Shown here one piece after another: positions 19,684 through 27,857 of a stretch of 64,000 nucleotides of DNA. Position numbers and translations under genes: made by a program. The stretch covers positions 62,001 through 126,000 of the forward strand of contig CAVPHF010000007.1 of NCBI GenBank assembly GCA_963704155.1. Direction: 5' to 3'. Position 1 is the stretch's first letter. Every line of letters begins with the position of its first letter. This stretch comes from Thiohalocapsa sp963704155 (GTDB lineage Bacteria; Pseudomonadota; Gammaproteobacteria; Chromatiales; Chromatiaceae). The notes under the pieces are model-generated. The model searched no databases. It was given only the letters and a program-made list of their open reading frames with translations, and was not told the DNA's origin.

Positions 19684-20649
19684 TCAGGCGCTGCTGCCGG
19701 CCCGGCCTAGCCGACTCCTCGATGCCTTATTCGCGGTCTGCCCGTGCACGAAGCCGTTGGCGTCGGTTCGCCCCAGGCGCAGCGAGAAGACATCCTTGCT
19801 GCAGACGTCGATGCATCGCCCGCACTTGGTGCAGTCGATATTCCGGATGATCGGGCCGAGGCCCGCTGGCGCGCCTCGCAGTGCGGGTTTGATCACATGC
19901 GGCTCGGGGCAGATATCGAAGCAGTCCATGCAGTCGTCGCACTGCTCGCGCTTGATGGCGGCGATGTGCACCGGGGCCTTGACTCCCATCGCCGCGTAGC
20001 AGGCGCCGACTGGGCAGAGATGACCGCACCAGCCGCGGCGAACCATGAAGAGGTCGTACAGAAACACCGCCGCGAGGATGACCCAGGCCCAGCCGAGTCC
20101 AAAGATGACTCCGCGGTGGAACATGGACACTGGATTGACGTACTCCCAAACCATGGCGCCGGTCGCCGGGGGCAGCAGCAGTACCAAACCGAGCAGCCAC
20201 CAGCGCAGATTGCGCGAGATCCGGCTGCCGCCGCGGATGTCGAAGCGCCGGCGCAGCCAGGCCGCCAGATCGGTGACGAGGTTCACCGGACAGACCCAGG
20301 AGCAGAAGACGCGACCGCCGATTAGGGCGTAGAGCACGAGCACGATCAGTGCGCCGACGAGACCGGCGGTGGCCGGCCAGGCCCCGGAGAGCATGGACTG
20401 CGTCAGCAACAACGGGTCGGTCAGTGGTAGCACGCCCAGCGTCATGCTCGCCGACAGATTGCCGGTCACCAGCCAAAGCCCGAACAGCGGCCCGAGCAGG
20501 AACAGGAACAGCACGCCGAACTGGCTCGCGCGACGCAGCAGCAGCCACTTGTGGGCCTTGAGCCAGCCCTGTTCCGCGATCGCCGTTTTTCCTGGGAAGT
20601 CCAAGAGCTTGGTGTCCTTTGCGTCTTCGCGCCTTCGCGTGAGATTCAC
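19684..20649 (-). CDS. napH: Quinol dehydrogenase membrane component NapH
   Basis: Four-helix inner-membrane ferredoxin-type protein that with NapG passes electrons from ubiquinol to NapC. The core RVFCSWVCPVNLVTDL, the WCGHLCPVGACY segment and two C-terminal 4Fe-4S clusters (CDDCMDCFDICPEP and CTKCGRCIDVC) match E. coli NapH. The annotated GTG start lies inside a dispersed repeat (see the repeat entry), so the first 20 or so residues may not be translated; conserved sequence begins around the WLKAHKWLLLRR stretch, residue 29 onward. Confidence 0.93.
   Translation of the reverse strand: MNLTRRREDAKDTKLLDFPGKTAIAEQGWLKAHKWLLLRRASQFGVLFLFLLGPLFGLWLVTGNLSASMTLGVLPLTDPLLLTQSMLSGAWPATAGLVGALIVLVLYALIGGRVFCSWVCPVNLVTDLAAWLRRRFDIRGGSRISRNLRWWLLGLVLLLPPATGAMVWEYVNPVSMFHRGVIFGLGWAWVILAAVFLYDLFMVRRGWCGHLCPVGACYAAMGVKAPVHIAAIKREQCDDCMDCFDICPEPHVIKPALRGAPAGLGPIIRNIDCTKCGRCIDVCSKDVFSLRLGRTDANGFVHGQTANKASRSRLGRAGSSA
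20616..20645. repeat. Dispersed-repeat-like sequence at the napH 5' end
   Basis: The stretch CTTTGCGTCTTCGCGCCTTC and the following CGTGAG resemble a short interspersed repeat common in intergenic DNA of diverse bacteria, which reads as NLTRRREDAK in one frame. Here it sits between napG and napH and has been captured into the predicted NapH N-terminus. The family assignment comes from memory of the motif; no second copy was seen in this window. Confidence 0.45.
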
Positions 20650-20679
20650 GAAATGTCTGGGCCAGTCACTCGCCCGTCG

Positions 20680-21486
20680 TCACTTCCTATTCAAGGTGTC
20701 CAGTGGATTGGCCGGGAAGGGACCGGTGTCCTCGATCAACCCGCGGCCTGAGTGCTCATAGCGCATGCCCTCTGGCAGGTTGTAGCGGTGTTCGGTGTCT
20801 GGCGTGACCAAGGCACCGCCCGCCTGCTGCTTCTGCTCCCAGCCGAGACGATAGTGCTCGCCGAGCTTGCCTTGGGCCAGGTTCCGCGGCAGCACCTTGA
20901 TTGCCGCCTCTTCGAGGATGCAGGCCTCCTCGCACTTGCCGCAGCCGGTGCACTCCGTCGAGTGCACCACGGGGATGAACATCGCGTGCTTGCCGGAGCG
21001 CTCGTTGCGTTGCAGGTTCAGCGTGATGGCCTCGCCGCGGATCGGGCAGATGTTGAAACAGACCTCGCAGCGCAGCCCCTGAAACGCGATACAGGCATCC
21101 TGGTCAACGACCACGGCGAGACCCATGTCGGCTTCGGTGATGTCGGTCAGGTCATGGTCCAGCGCATTGGTCGGACAGGCCGCCACGCACGGTATGTCCT
21201 CGCACATCTCGCAGCCGGCCTCGCGCGCGATAAAGTAGGGCGTACCGGTTGGGATCGCCTGACCGAGTCGGGCCAGATGCAGCATGTCGTAGGGGCAGTC
21301 GCGCACGCACAGCCCGCAGCGGATGCAGGCGCCGTCGAAGTCGTCCTCGGGCAGGGCACCCGGCGGCCGCAGAGCCCAGGCCGGCAGGCTCGATGCCCGC
21401 TGGCTGTAGAGTCCAAGTCCGAGCCCAATCAGACCGACGCCAGCGGCGGTCTTTAGCGAGCTCAGCACGAAGTCTCGGCGGTTCAT
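20680..21486 (-). CDS. napG: Ferredoxin-type protein NapG
   Basis: Periplasmic iron-sulfur protein that partners NapH in quinol oxidation. The N-terminus NRRDFVLSSLKTAAGVGLIG is a twin-arginine-type signal. Four ferredoxin-like cysteine groups follow: CIRCGLCVRDCPYD, CEMCEDIPCVAACP, CEVCFNICPIRG and CTGCGKCEEACI. The 268 residues are typical. It is followed 30 bases later by the napH frame and preceded by an intergenic stem-loop separating it from napA. Confidence 0.95.
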   Translation of the reverse strand: MNRRDFVLSSLKTAAGVGLIGLGLGLYSQRASSLPAWALRPPGALPEDDFDGACIRCGLCVRDCPYDMLHLARLGQAIPTGTPYFIAREAGCEMCEDIPCVAACPTNALDHDLTDITEADMGLAVVVDQDACIAFQGLRCEVCFNICPIRGEAITLNLQRNERSGKHAMFIPVVHSTECTGCGKCEEACILEEAAIKVLPRNLAQGKLGEHYRLGWEQKQQAGGALVTPDTEHRYNLPEGMRYEHSGRGLIEDTGPFPANPLDTLNRK

Positions 21487-21492
21487 TTTTTA

Positions 21493-21598
21493 AAGTGTGA
21501 AGTTTGAACGAAGAAGGAAGACGTGGAGGTGTGAGGTGTGAAGCGGCGGGGTCTCGCCATTTCAGCGCCCCTCCCTTCGCCTTTCAAACTTCACACTT
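21493..21598. repeat. 16-bp perfect inverted repeat in the napA-napG gap
   Basis: AAGTGTGAAGTTTGAA at 21493-21508 is the exact reverse complement of the bases at 21583-21598, with 74 bases between. The intervening DNA has further GTGTGAAG-like units (GTGTGAGGTGTGAAG at 21530-21544). In the nap mRNA this could fold into a long hairpin between napA and napG and tune the NapA to NapGHBC ratio. The structure is seen; the role is inferred. Confidence 0.6.
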
Positions 21599-21608
21599 CA
21601 AACTTTCC

Positions 21609-24197
21609 TTAGGCTCTTTCGACCTTGCAAGCGCACTTCTTGTAGTCGGTTTCCTTCGACAGCGGATCGGTCGCGTCCAGCGTGAGCTTGTTGACCAAGC
21701 GATTGGCGTCGAACCAGGGCACGAACACCAGTCCGTTCGGCGGCCGGTTGCGTCCGCGCGTTTCGACGCGTGCCTTGATCTCGCCGCGGCGGCTGCTGAT
21801 CACCGCCATCTGGCCGTCGCGCAGGCGGCGCTTCTTGGCGTCGTCCTTGCTCATATAGACCACGGCGTCGGGGACGGCACGATAGAGCTCCGGGACGCGC
21901 CGGGTCATAGATCCGGAGTGCCAGTGCTCCAGCACGCGGCCGGTGCACAGCCAGAGGTCGAACTCGTTGTCGGGGCTCTCGGCAGCCGGCTCATAGGGCG
22001 CGAAGATGATGTTGGCGCGGCCGTTCTTATTGCCGTAGAAGTAGACATCGCCCTTGGCGACCTCGGGGTTGAACTCGGCCACGTGCGGGTCGTAGCCCTC
22101 ACGGAAGCGCCACAGGGTCTCTTTTCCGTCGATCACCGGCCAGCGCAGTCCGCGGGTCTCGTGATAGTCCTGGAACTCGGCCATCTCATGGCCCTTCTTG
22201 ATGATGTCCGGCGCCGAGTTGAAGCGGCGGTATTCCTCGAACAGGCCCTTCTGGACGTAGTAGCCGAAGTCCGCGCTCTCGTGGTTGTCGTAGGCGTTGC
22301 CGGCGCTGTCCATGATCTTGCCGTCGAACGGGAAGGCGTCGACCTGACCGTTGGTGTATAGGATCTCGTACAGGGTCTTGCCGGCATACTCCGGCATCTG
22401 ATCGATCAGCTCCTGCGGCCAGACATCCTCGACCCTGAAGCGCTTTGCAAACTCCATGATCTGCCAGACGTCGGACTTCGACTGCCCCGGCGCGCTGGTC
22501 TGCTCACGCCAGAACTGGGTGCGGCGCTCGGCATTGCCGTAGGCGCCTTCCTTCTCAACCCACATGGCCGTTGGCAGCACCAGGTCCGCGGCCTGGGCGG
22601 AGACCGTAGGGTAGGGATCGGAGACGGTGACGAAGACCTCCGGGTTGCGCCAGCCGGGGTAGGACTCCTCGTTCAGGTTGGCGGCGGCCTGCATATTGTT
22701 GTTACACATCTGCCAATAGCAGTTCATCTTGCCGTCCTTCATCATGCGGTGCATCAGCACGGCGTGGTAGCCGACCTTGCCCGGGATGGTGCCGTCCGGC
22801 AATTTCCAGATCCCCTCGGCGAAGGCGCGATGCTCGGGCTTCTTGACCACGAGATCGGCCGGCAGACGATGGGCAAAGGTGCCGACCTCGCGGGCTGTGC
22901 CGCAGGCCGAGGGCTGGCCGGTCAGCGAAAACGGGCTGTTGCCGGGCTCGGAGATCTTGCCCATCAGCAGGTGCACGTTGTAGCAGCTGCCGTTGACCCA
23001 GACGCCGCGGGTGTGCTGGTTGAAGCCCATGGTCCAGAAGGAGCTGACCTTCTTATTCGGGTCGGCATAGGCCTTGGCCAGACGCACTAGGTTCTCCTTC
23101 GGCACGCCCGACAGCTCGGACGTGTATTCCAGCGTGTAGGGTTCCACCTGCTTGGCGAATTCCTCGAAGCTCGACGGCAGCTTCTTGCCGACACCGGCGT
23201 TGGCAGCCTTCTGCTCCAGCGGGTTGTCAGGCCGCAGGCCATAGCCGATGTCCGTGGTCGCGGTCTCGAACTGGACGTGTTTGTCGATGAACTCCTCGTT
23301 GTACGCCTTGTTCTGGATGATGTAGTTGGCGATGTAGTTCAGGATGGCCAGGTCCGTCTGCGGCGTGAAGATCATCGGATTGTCGGCCAGCTCGTAGCAG
23401 CGGTGCTCGAAGGTGGAGAGCACATGCACCTCGCAGCCCGGCTTGCTCAGCCGCGTGTCGGTCAGGCGTGACCAAAGAATCGGGTGCATCTCGGCCATGT
23501 TCGCGCCCCAGAGCACGAAGACGTCGGCATGCTCCAGGTCGTCATAGCAGCCCATCGGCTCGTCGATGCCGAAGGCGCGGATGAAGGCGCCAACCGCGGA
23601 GGCCATGCAGTGGCGGGCGTTCGGGTCCAGGTTGTTGGAGCGCATGCCGCCCTTGAGCAGCTTGGAGGCGGCGTAGCCTTCCCACACGGTCCATTGGCCG
23701 GAGCCGAACATGCCGACGCGTGAGGTCATCTCGTCGACGGTTTTGCCCTGGTTATCCTCCATGCTGCGCTTGATCGCTGTCTTCCAGTGATCGGCCATCA
23801 CGTCGAAGGCCTCGTCCCAGGAAACGGCCTCGAAGTCGCCTTCCTTGTCGAACCTGCCGTCCTTCTTGCGCAGCAGCGGTTGGGTCAGCCGATCCTGGCC
23901 GTACAGGATCTTGGGCAGGAAATAGCCTTTGATGCAGTTCAGACCACGGTTCACCGGTGCGTCGGGATCACCCTGGCTAGCCACCACCGTGCCGTCCTTG
24001 ACACCGACCAGCACCGAACAACCTGTGCCGCAGAAGCGGCATGGGGCCTTGTCCCAGCGGATGTCCTGGTCCGCTGGCTGTTGTTGCGCCTGCGCCAGGA
24101 AGGATGCCGGTAGCGTGACACCGGCCGCGGCGGCGGCAGCGATGGCGGCCTGGGACTTGATGAAGTCGCGGCGGGAAATGGGCCGGGTGCTGGTCAC
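21609..24197 (-). CDS. napA: Periplasmic nitrate reductase catalytic subunit
   Basis: Molybdopterin (bis-MGD) enzyme reducing nitrate to nitrite in the periplasm. The Tat signal SRRDFIKSQ is at residues 8-16. A 4Fe-4S cluster is bound by Cys53, 56, 60 and 88. The Mo-ligating cysteine is expected at residue 197 in ARHCMASAV, just before DEPMGCYDD. The 862 residues are slightly longer than E. coli NapA (828) but carry all expected blocks through the C-terminal KETDYKKCAC. The gene follows napD by 61 bases. Confidence 0.97.
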   Translation of the reverse strand: MTSTRPISRRDFIKSQAAIAAAAAAGVTLPASFLAQAQQQPADQDIRWDKAPCRFCGTGCSVLVGVKDGTVVASQGDPDAPVNRGLNCIKGYFLPKILYGQDRLTQPLLRKKDGRFDKEGDFEAVSWDEAFDVMADHWKTAIKRSMEDNQGKTVDEMTSRVGMFGSGQWTVWEGYAASKLLKGGMRSNNLDPNARHCMASAVGAFIRAFGIDEPMGCYDDLEHADVFVLWGANMAEMHPILWSRLTDTRLSKPGCEVHVLSTFEHRCYELADNPMIFTPQTDLAILNYIANYIIQNKAYNEEFIDKHVQFETATTDIGYGLRPDNPLEQKAANAGVGKKLPSSFEEFAKQVEPYTLEYTSELSGVPKENLVRLAKAYADPNKKVSSFWTMGFNQHTRGVWVNGSCYNVHLLMGKISEPGNSPFSLTGQPSACGTAREVGTFAHRLPADLVVKKPEHRAFAEGIWKLPDGTIPGKVGYHAVLMHRMMKDGKMNCYWQMCNNNMQAAANLNEESYPGWRNPEVFVTVSDPYPTVSAQAADLVLPTAMWVEKEGAYGNAERRTQFWREQTSAPGQSKSDVWQIMEFAKRFRVEDVWPQELIDQMPEYAGKTLYEILYTNGQVDAFPFDGKIMDSAGNAYDNHESADFGYYVQKGLFEEYRRFNSAPDIIKKGHEMAEFQDYHETRGLRWPVIDGKETLWRFREGYDPHVAEFNPEVAKGDVYFYGNKNGRANIIFAPYEPAAESPDNEFDLWLCTGRVLEHWHSGSMTRRVPELYRAVPDAVVYMSKDDAKKRRLRDGQMAVISSRRGEIKARVETRGRNRPPNGLVFVPWFDANRLVNKLTLDATDPLSKETDYKKCACKVERA

Positions 24198-24258
24198 GAG
24201 CTGGTCCTCCGGGGTCTCTGAAGAGTGGTATTCGGGGCGATAGTCGTTCAGTCGAGGG

Positions 24259-24534
24259 TCATTCCAATGGCGCGGTGCGAGGGGGGAGGTCGGCGGCGCC
24301 GTAGTGGTAGATCAACACCGTATTGATGACGCCCGGAATATCGTTCAGTGTGCCGATGGTGTCCGCGGCCAGGGTGTCCGGCGTGTCCTCGATGGTGACG
24401 ACGAGTTTGTCCACATCGGCGCCTGCGTGGATCTCCACGCCGGGTAGCGCGCACAAGCGCGCGGCGACGCCTTCGCCGCTGCCTGGCCGGGCATGCACGA
24501 CACAGCTGCAGATGTTTTCTGTCTTCTGGCTCAT
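24259..24534 (-). CDS. napD: NapA-specific Tat chaperone NapD
   Basis: Cytoplasmic chaperone that binds the NapA twin-arginine signal and delays export until cofactor loading. The start at 24534 (MSQKTENICSCVVHARPG) gives 91 residues with a ferredoxin-like fold pattern: CSCVVHA, GVEIHAG and the C-terminal VINTVLIYHY segment. A longer frame from 24681 is rejected because it would run through the promoter and FNR boxes. First gene of napDAGHBC. Confidence 0.93.
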   Translation of the reverse strand: MSQKTENICSCVVHARPGSGEGVAARLCALPGVEIHAGADVDKLVVTIEDTPDTLAADTIGTLNDIPGVINTVLIYHYGAADLPPRTAPLE

Positions 24535-24633
24535 TCTTTCTTCATCCGGCTCGATGCATCCCGCGGTTGGGGAACGGGAGATCCCCGGCTTGTACCTTGT
24601 TGTAGGTGTAACGCGGCGTGCCGGGCAGGGTTC

Positions 24634-24647
24634 TTGATGCGAATCAA
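24634..24647 (-). promoter_or_regulatory. Perfect FNR-type box, nap promoter (proximal)
   Basis: TTGATGCGAATCAA matches the FNR/DNR consensus TTGAT-N4-ATCAA at all ten positions. It is centred about 106 bases upstream of the napD start. If it sits at -41.5, transcription would begin near 24599. The -10 region at that spacing is only a weak match. It is probably bound by the adjacent DNR-like regulator. Confidence 0.85.
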
Positions 24648-24672
24648 GACCGCGTCTGGCTGCACGCTTTCG

Positions 24673-24686
24673 TTGATGCATATCAA
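24673..24686 (-). promoter_or_regulatory. Perfect FNR-type box, nap promoter (distal)
   Basis: TTGATGCATATCAA is a second exact match to TTGAT-N4-ATCAA. Its centre is 39 bp from that of the proximal box, almost four helical turns, so two regulator dimers could lie close to the same face of the DNA. It sits between the stop of the regulator gene and the first nap gene. Confidence 0.82.
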
Positions 24687-24721
24687 AGTTTGTTGCCGTG
24701 GTGGTTAAGGTTTGTCAGGGT

Positions 24722-25462
24722 TCATCCCTCGGCAGCTGCGGGAACTGGGTCAGCCGCGACGTCCGGTCCGGCCGCACCGCGCAGCCTCTGCAGCGAGGGG
24801 ATGCGAATCTCGCGGCGCGTCACCTTGATGAATCCCTGATGCGCCAGCGCATGGAGTTCGCGCGAAAAGGTCTCGGCGGACAGGTTCAGGCTCGACGCAA
24901 TCACGGTCTTTGCGGCCGGCAGTGAGACCCGCGCCGAGTCGAGTTCCAGCGGGTCCGACACGGCGTCCCGCAGCAACAGCCCCGCGACTCGCTGTGCGGC
25001 CGAATGCAGACAGCAGGCCTCCAGGTCCGCAACCAGCTGTTGAGCGCGCTTCGAGACGATACTCAGCATCAGGTAGGCGACTTCCGGCCAGCGTGCGATC
25101 GCCTCGCGCACGCGAGCACGGTCGACGAATACCAGGTGCGAGTCCACCAGCGCCTCGGCGTGCAGCGGGCAGGGCTGGTCCAGGAACGCGGCCGCCTCGC
25201 CGAAGGTGCGCCCAGGCAGCACGACGTCGAGCACGCGCTCGGCGCCGTCGACCGACAGAATCGACAGCTTCACCCGGCCGCCGACGAGCACGAAAAAGCC
25301 GGTCAAGGGCTCGCCCTTCTTGCACAGCACCTGGCCGCGTCGCGCGGTGCGGGTATGGCAACCGCCGGCGATCCAGCGCAGCGCCTCGTTCGGAATCGGT
25401 GCGAAGGTCGGCGCCGCCTCGAGCAGCGGTAGACAGGTCTTTTCTCGATCGGCGTGGTTCAT
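24722..25462 (-). CDS. Crp/Fnr-family regulator, DNR-like
   Basis: Transcription factor of 246 residues with an N-terminal cyclic-nucleotide-binding-type barrel (about residues 20-130), a dimerisation helix and a C-terminal winged helix. The recognition helix reads SAETFSREL and keeps the E..SR contacts that FNR and DNR use to read TTGAT. The N-terminal cysteine cluster that holds the FNR oxygen-sensing 4Fe-4S centre is not seen, pointing to a DNR/Nnr-like nitrogen-oxide sensor (inference). Located directly upstream of nap in the same direction, with an FNR-type box in its own promoter. Confidence 0.88.
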   Translation of the reverse strand: MNHADREKTCLPLLEAAPTFAPIPNEALRWIAGGCHTRTARRGQVLCKKGEPLTGFFVLVGGRVKLSILSVDGAERVLDVVLPGRTFGEAAAFLDQPCPLHAEALVDSHLVFVDRARVREAIARWPEVAYLMLSIVSKRAQQLVADLEACCLHSAAQRVAGLLLRDAVSDPLELDSARVSLPAAKTVIASSLNLSAETFSRELHALAHQGFIKVTRREIRIPSLQRLRGAAGPDVAADPVPAAAEG

Positions 25463-25547
25463 GGACCTGTTGCTTGCGGTCGATGTCGGGGCAGTTGGCT
25501 AAGGGTTGCTTTCCCGGCGACCGGCATTTCCGTGTCGCGGGACCTTC

Positions 25548-25561
25548 TTGATGCAACTCAA
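25548..25561 (-). promoter_or_regulatory. FNR-type box upstream of the DNR-like gene
   Basis: TTGATGCAACTCAA matches the TTGAT-N4-ATCAA consensus at nine of ten positions. It is centred 92 bases upstream of the regulator start, suggesting autoregulation or control by another FNR. A NarL-type heptamer TACCCCT (25567-25573) lies five bases away. The shared divergent region 25463-25754 with the narX-like gene also holds a small inverted repeat ACTACC/GGTAGT near 25621-25636. Confidence 0.7.
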
Positions 25562-25754
25562 GCCTATACCCCTACCGCCGACTCGCAAGGGCGCCATAAA
25601 CCTAGCTATTCACCAGGAATACTACCTTGGTGGTAGTCGGTGGCATCGGCTAGGCGTCTGACTTGATGAGGGTTTCTTTCCAGACCCGGGCGGAGTAGGC
25701 TGATACGCGTCTTTGGCCGCTTTTTGGTAGTACCCCCCTTTTCGATTCAGCAGC

Positions 25755-27857
25755 ATGCGCCGAACTGACCCAACAGCGAGCACGCATCCCGGGACGGCTT
25801 CCCGACAGAGCATCCTGTTCTCGGTCGGCGTCCTGATGGCCGCCGTCGTCGCCTTGGCCGTCACCGATATGCTGAGCTCGATGTTCATCGCCCAGATCAA
25901 CCAGGGCATGGCCACCGCCGTGAATCAGTCCGGCACCTTGCGGATGCAGTCATATCGGATCGCGGCGGCGGTGACCGATGCCGGTCTGGCACCTGAGCAG
26001 CATCGCCAGCGCATTGCCGCGCTGGCAACCGAGTTCGAGCAGCGCCTGAAGAGCCCGCGCTTGACCGAAGCGCTGCCTACCTCGGCCAATGATCCGGTGC
26101 GTCTGGCCTATGAGCGCGTGCGCTGGCGATGGTCCAACGAGATGCGCCATGCGCTCGACGTCTTGACCATCGATAGCGCTGACCAAGGTGCACGTGCCAT
26201 CTATCTCGGCGGTGTCGATGACTTTGTCGACGACATACACTCCCTGGTGCGCGTGCTCGAGGATCGCGCGGAGCGGCGTATCCGAACGCTACGCTGGATC
26301 CACGCGGTGGCCTTGATTCTGACGCCGGGCATCGTGCTGGCGGCGCTGTGGGTCGTCAGACGGCGGGTGCTGCAGCCGCTCCAGGACCTGCTCTCCTGTG
26401 CCGAGCGGATTCGGCGGCGCGACTTCTCGGCGCGTACCGACTTCACCGGCCCGGACGAGCTTGGTCAGCTCGGCTCGGCGATGAACCTGATGACCGAGAG
26501 CCTGTCGCAGATCTACGGTGAGTTGGAGCGCCGTGTTGCTGACACCACGCGCGACCTCGCGCGCACCAACCATTCCCTCGAGCTGCTCTACCGCACCAGC
26601 CGCACTTTGGACGAGGCACCAATCTCGGAGGATGTGCTGCGCCGCGTCCTCTGCGACCTGCGCACGCAGCTGCACCTTGGCGATGTGATCCTATGTCTGC
26701 GCGAGGGCCAGGACGTTGCCGGCAGCGGCTGTATTGCCACGGCCCCGGCGCACAAGCCGGTCGCCGGCGGCGGCCCGGCTGGCTGCAGTGTCTGCGCCGG
26801 CCCAGGTCTGAGAGCGGGTTTCGGCGACGAGTGGCAGCAGGACGGCATCTCCAACCAGACCGGGGCTCGGCAGCGGACGCATGACTTCCTGGTCGGTGAT
26901 CAGGAGCGCTGTTTCGGTCTGCTGCGGGTCATGCTGTCGCCAGGCCAACGGCTGGAATCCTGGCAACGGCCGCTGCTGCAATCACTGGCCGGACATGTGG
27001 CGACGGCGTTGGATCTGCGCGGGCGTGTGCGCGAGAGCCGCCGTCTGATCCTGCACGAGGAGCGCAGTATCCTGGCGCGCGAGCTGCACGACTCGCTGGC
27101 GCAGTCGCTGTCGTACCTGAAGATTCAATCGGCGCGGCTGGATGCGGCACTGCGCACAGCGGAGGTGACCGGCGTTGCAAAGGCGCGGCGCTCGCCGAGC
27201 GATGCGGCCGATGCGCCTGGCGCGGAGGACGGCTCTCGCGGCGGCTCTCGCGGCGGCGCTCTGGTCGGTGCTGGGCCGAAAGAGATCCTGAGCGAGATGC
27301 GCGCCGGCATCAACAGCGCCTACCGACAGTTGCGCGAGCTGCTGACGACCTTCCGCCTGAAGATGGATGGACTTGGATTGAGCGGTGCGCTGCAGGAGAC
27401 TGTGCAGGAATTCGGCTCGCGCGGTGCGCTGACGATCGAGCTCGATGATCAGCTGCCGCAGGGACTCTTGTCGCCGAACGAGGAGGTCCATGTGCTGCAG
27501 ATCGCGCGCGAGGCGCTATCCAATGTCGTCCGGCACGCGCGCGCGGAGCGCTGCCGCGTCGGCCTGTCGATGGAGGCGGGTCAGGTCAGGGTTGAGATCG
27601 CAGACGATGGCATCGGGCTGCCGACCGGCGATGTCGAGCACGCATGGAGCCGAAAGCCGGCGCTGACGGCAGATTGGGCGCACTACGGCACCGCGATCAT
27701 GCGCGAGCGGGCAGTCAGCCTTGGCGGCAGCGTCGAGACCAGCGCTGCCGAGGGCGGCGGCACCCTGGTACGGCTGTGCTTCATACCGCGTTCCATTATG
27801 ATCGCCGCCGACCATGCTGCCGCGCCCCGGGCAGCAACGGCCAGCGATCGCGTGTGA
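25755..27857 (+). CDS. narX: NarX-like nitrate/nitrite sensor histidine kinase
   Basis: Membrane sensor kinase of 700 residues. Two transmembrane helices (about 20-42 and 182-202) enclose a periplasmic domain that begins with the nitrate-binding P-box NQSGTLRMQSYRIA (57-70). A HAMP domain follows to about 260. A central region has several cysteines (C314, C326, C344, C347). Then come HisKA_3 with the phosphorylated His445 in ARELHDSLAQ and a HATPase with EALSNVVRHA and ADDGIG. About 38 Gly/Ser/Ala-rich residues (471-508) are inserted within the dimerisation domain. The stop overlaps narL by four bases. Confidence 0.9.
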   Translation: MRRTDPTASTHPGTASRQSILFSVGVLMAAVVALAVTDMLSSMFIAQINQGMATAVNQSGTLRMQSYRIAAAVTDAGLAPEQHRQRIAALATEFEQRLKSPRLTEALPTSANDPVRLAYERVRWRWSNEMRHALDVLTIDSADQGARAIYLGGVDDFVDDIHSLVRVLEDRAERRIRTLRWIHAVALILTPGIVLAALWVVRRRVLQPLQDLLSCAERIRRRDFSARTDFTGPDELGQLGSAMNLMTESLSQIYGELERRVADTTRDLARTNHSLELLYRTSRTLDEAPISEDVLRRVLCDLRTQLHLGDVILCLREGQDVAGSGCIATAPAHKPVAGGGPAGCSVCAGPGLRAGFGDEWQQDGISNQTGARQRTHDFLVGDQERCFGLLRVMLSPGQRLESWQRPLLQSLAGHVATALDLRGRVRESRRLILHEERSILARELHDSLAQSLSYLKIQSARLDAALRTAEVTGVAKARRSPSDAADAPGAEDGSRGGSRGGALVGAGPKEILSEMRAGINSAYRQLRELLTTFRLKMDGLGLSGALQETVQEFGSRGALTIELDDQLPQGLLSPNEEVHVLQIAREALSNVVRHARAERCRVGLSMEAGQVRVEIADDGIGLPTGDVEHAWSRKPALTADWAHYGTAIMRERAVSLGGSVETSAAEGGGTLVRLCFIPRSIMIAADHAAAPRAATASDRV

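Noticed and set aside
24722..25462. Regulator as oxygen-sensing FNR
   Set aside because: The N-terminal cysteine cluster needed for the FNR 4Fe-4S centre is not present.
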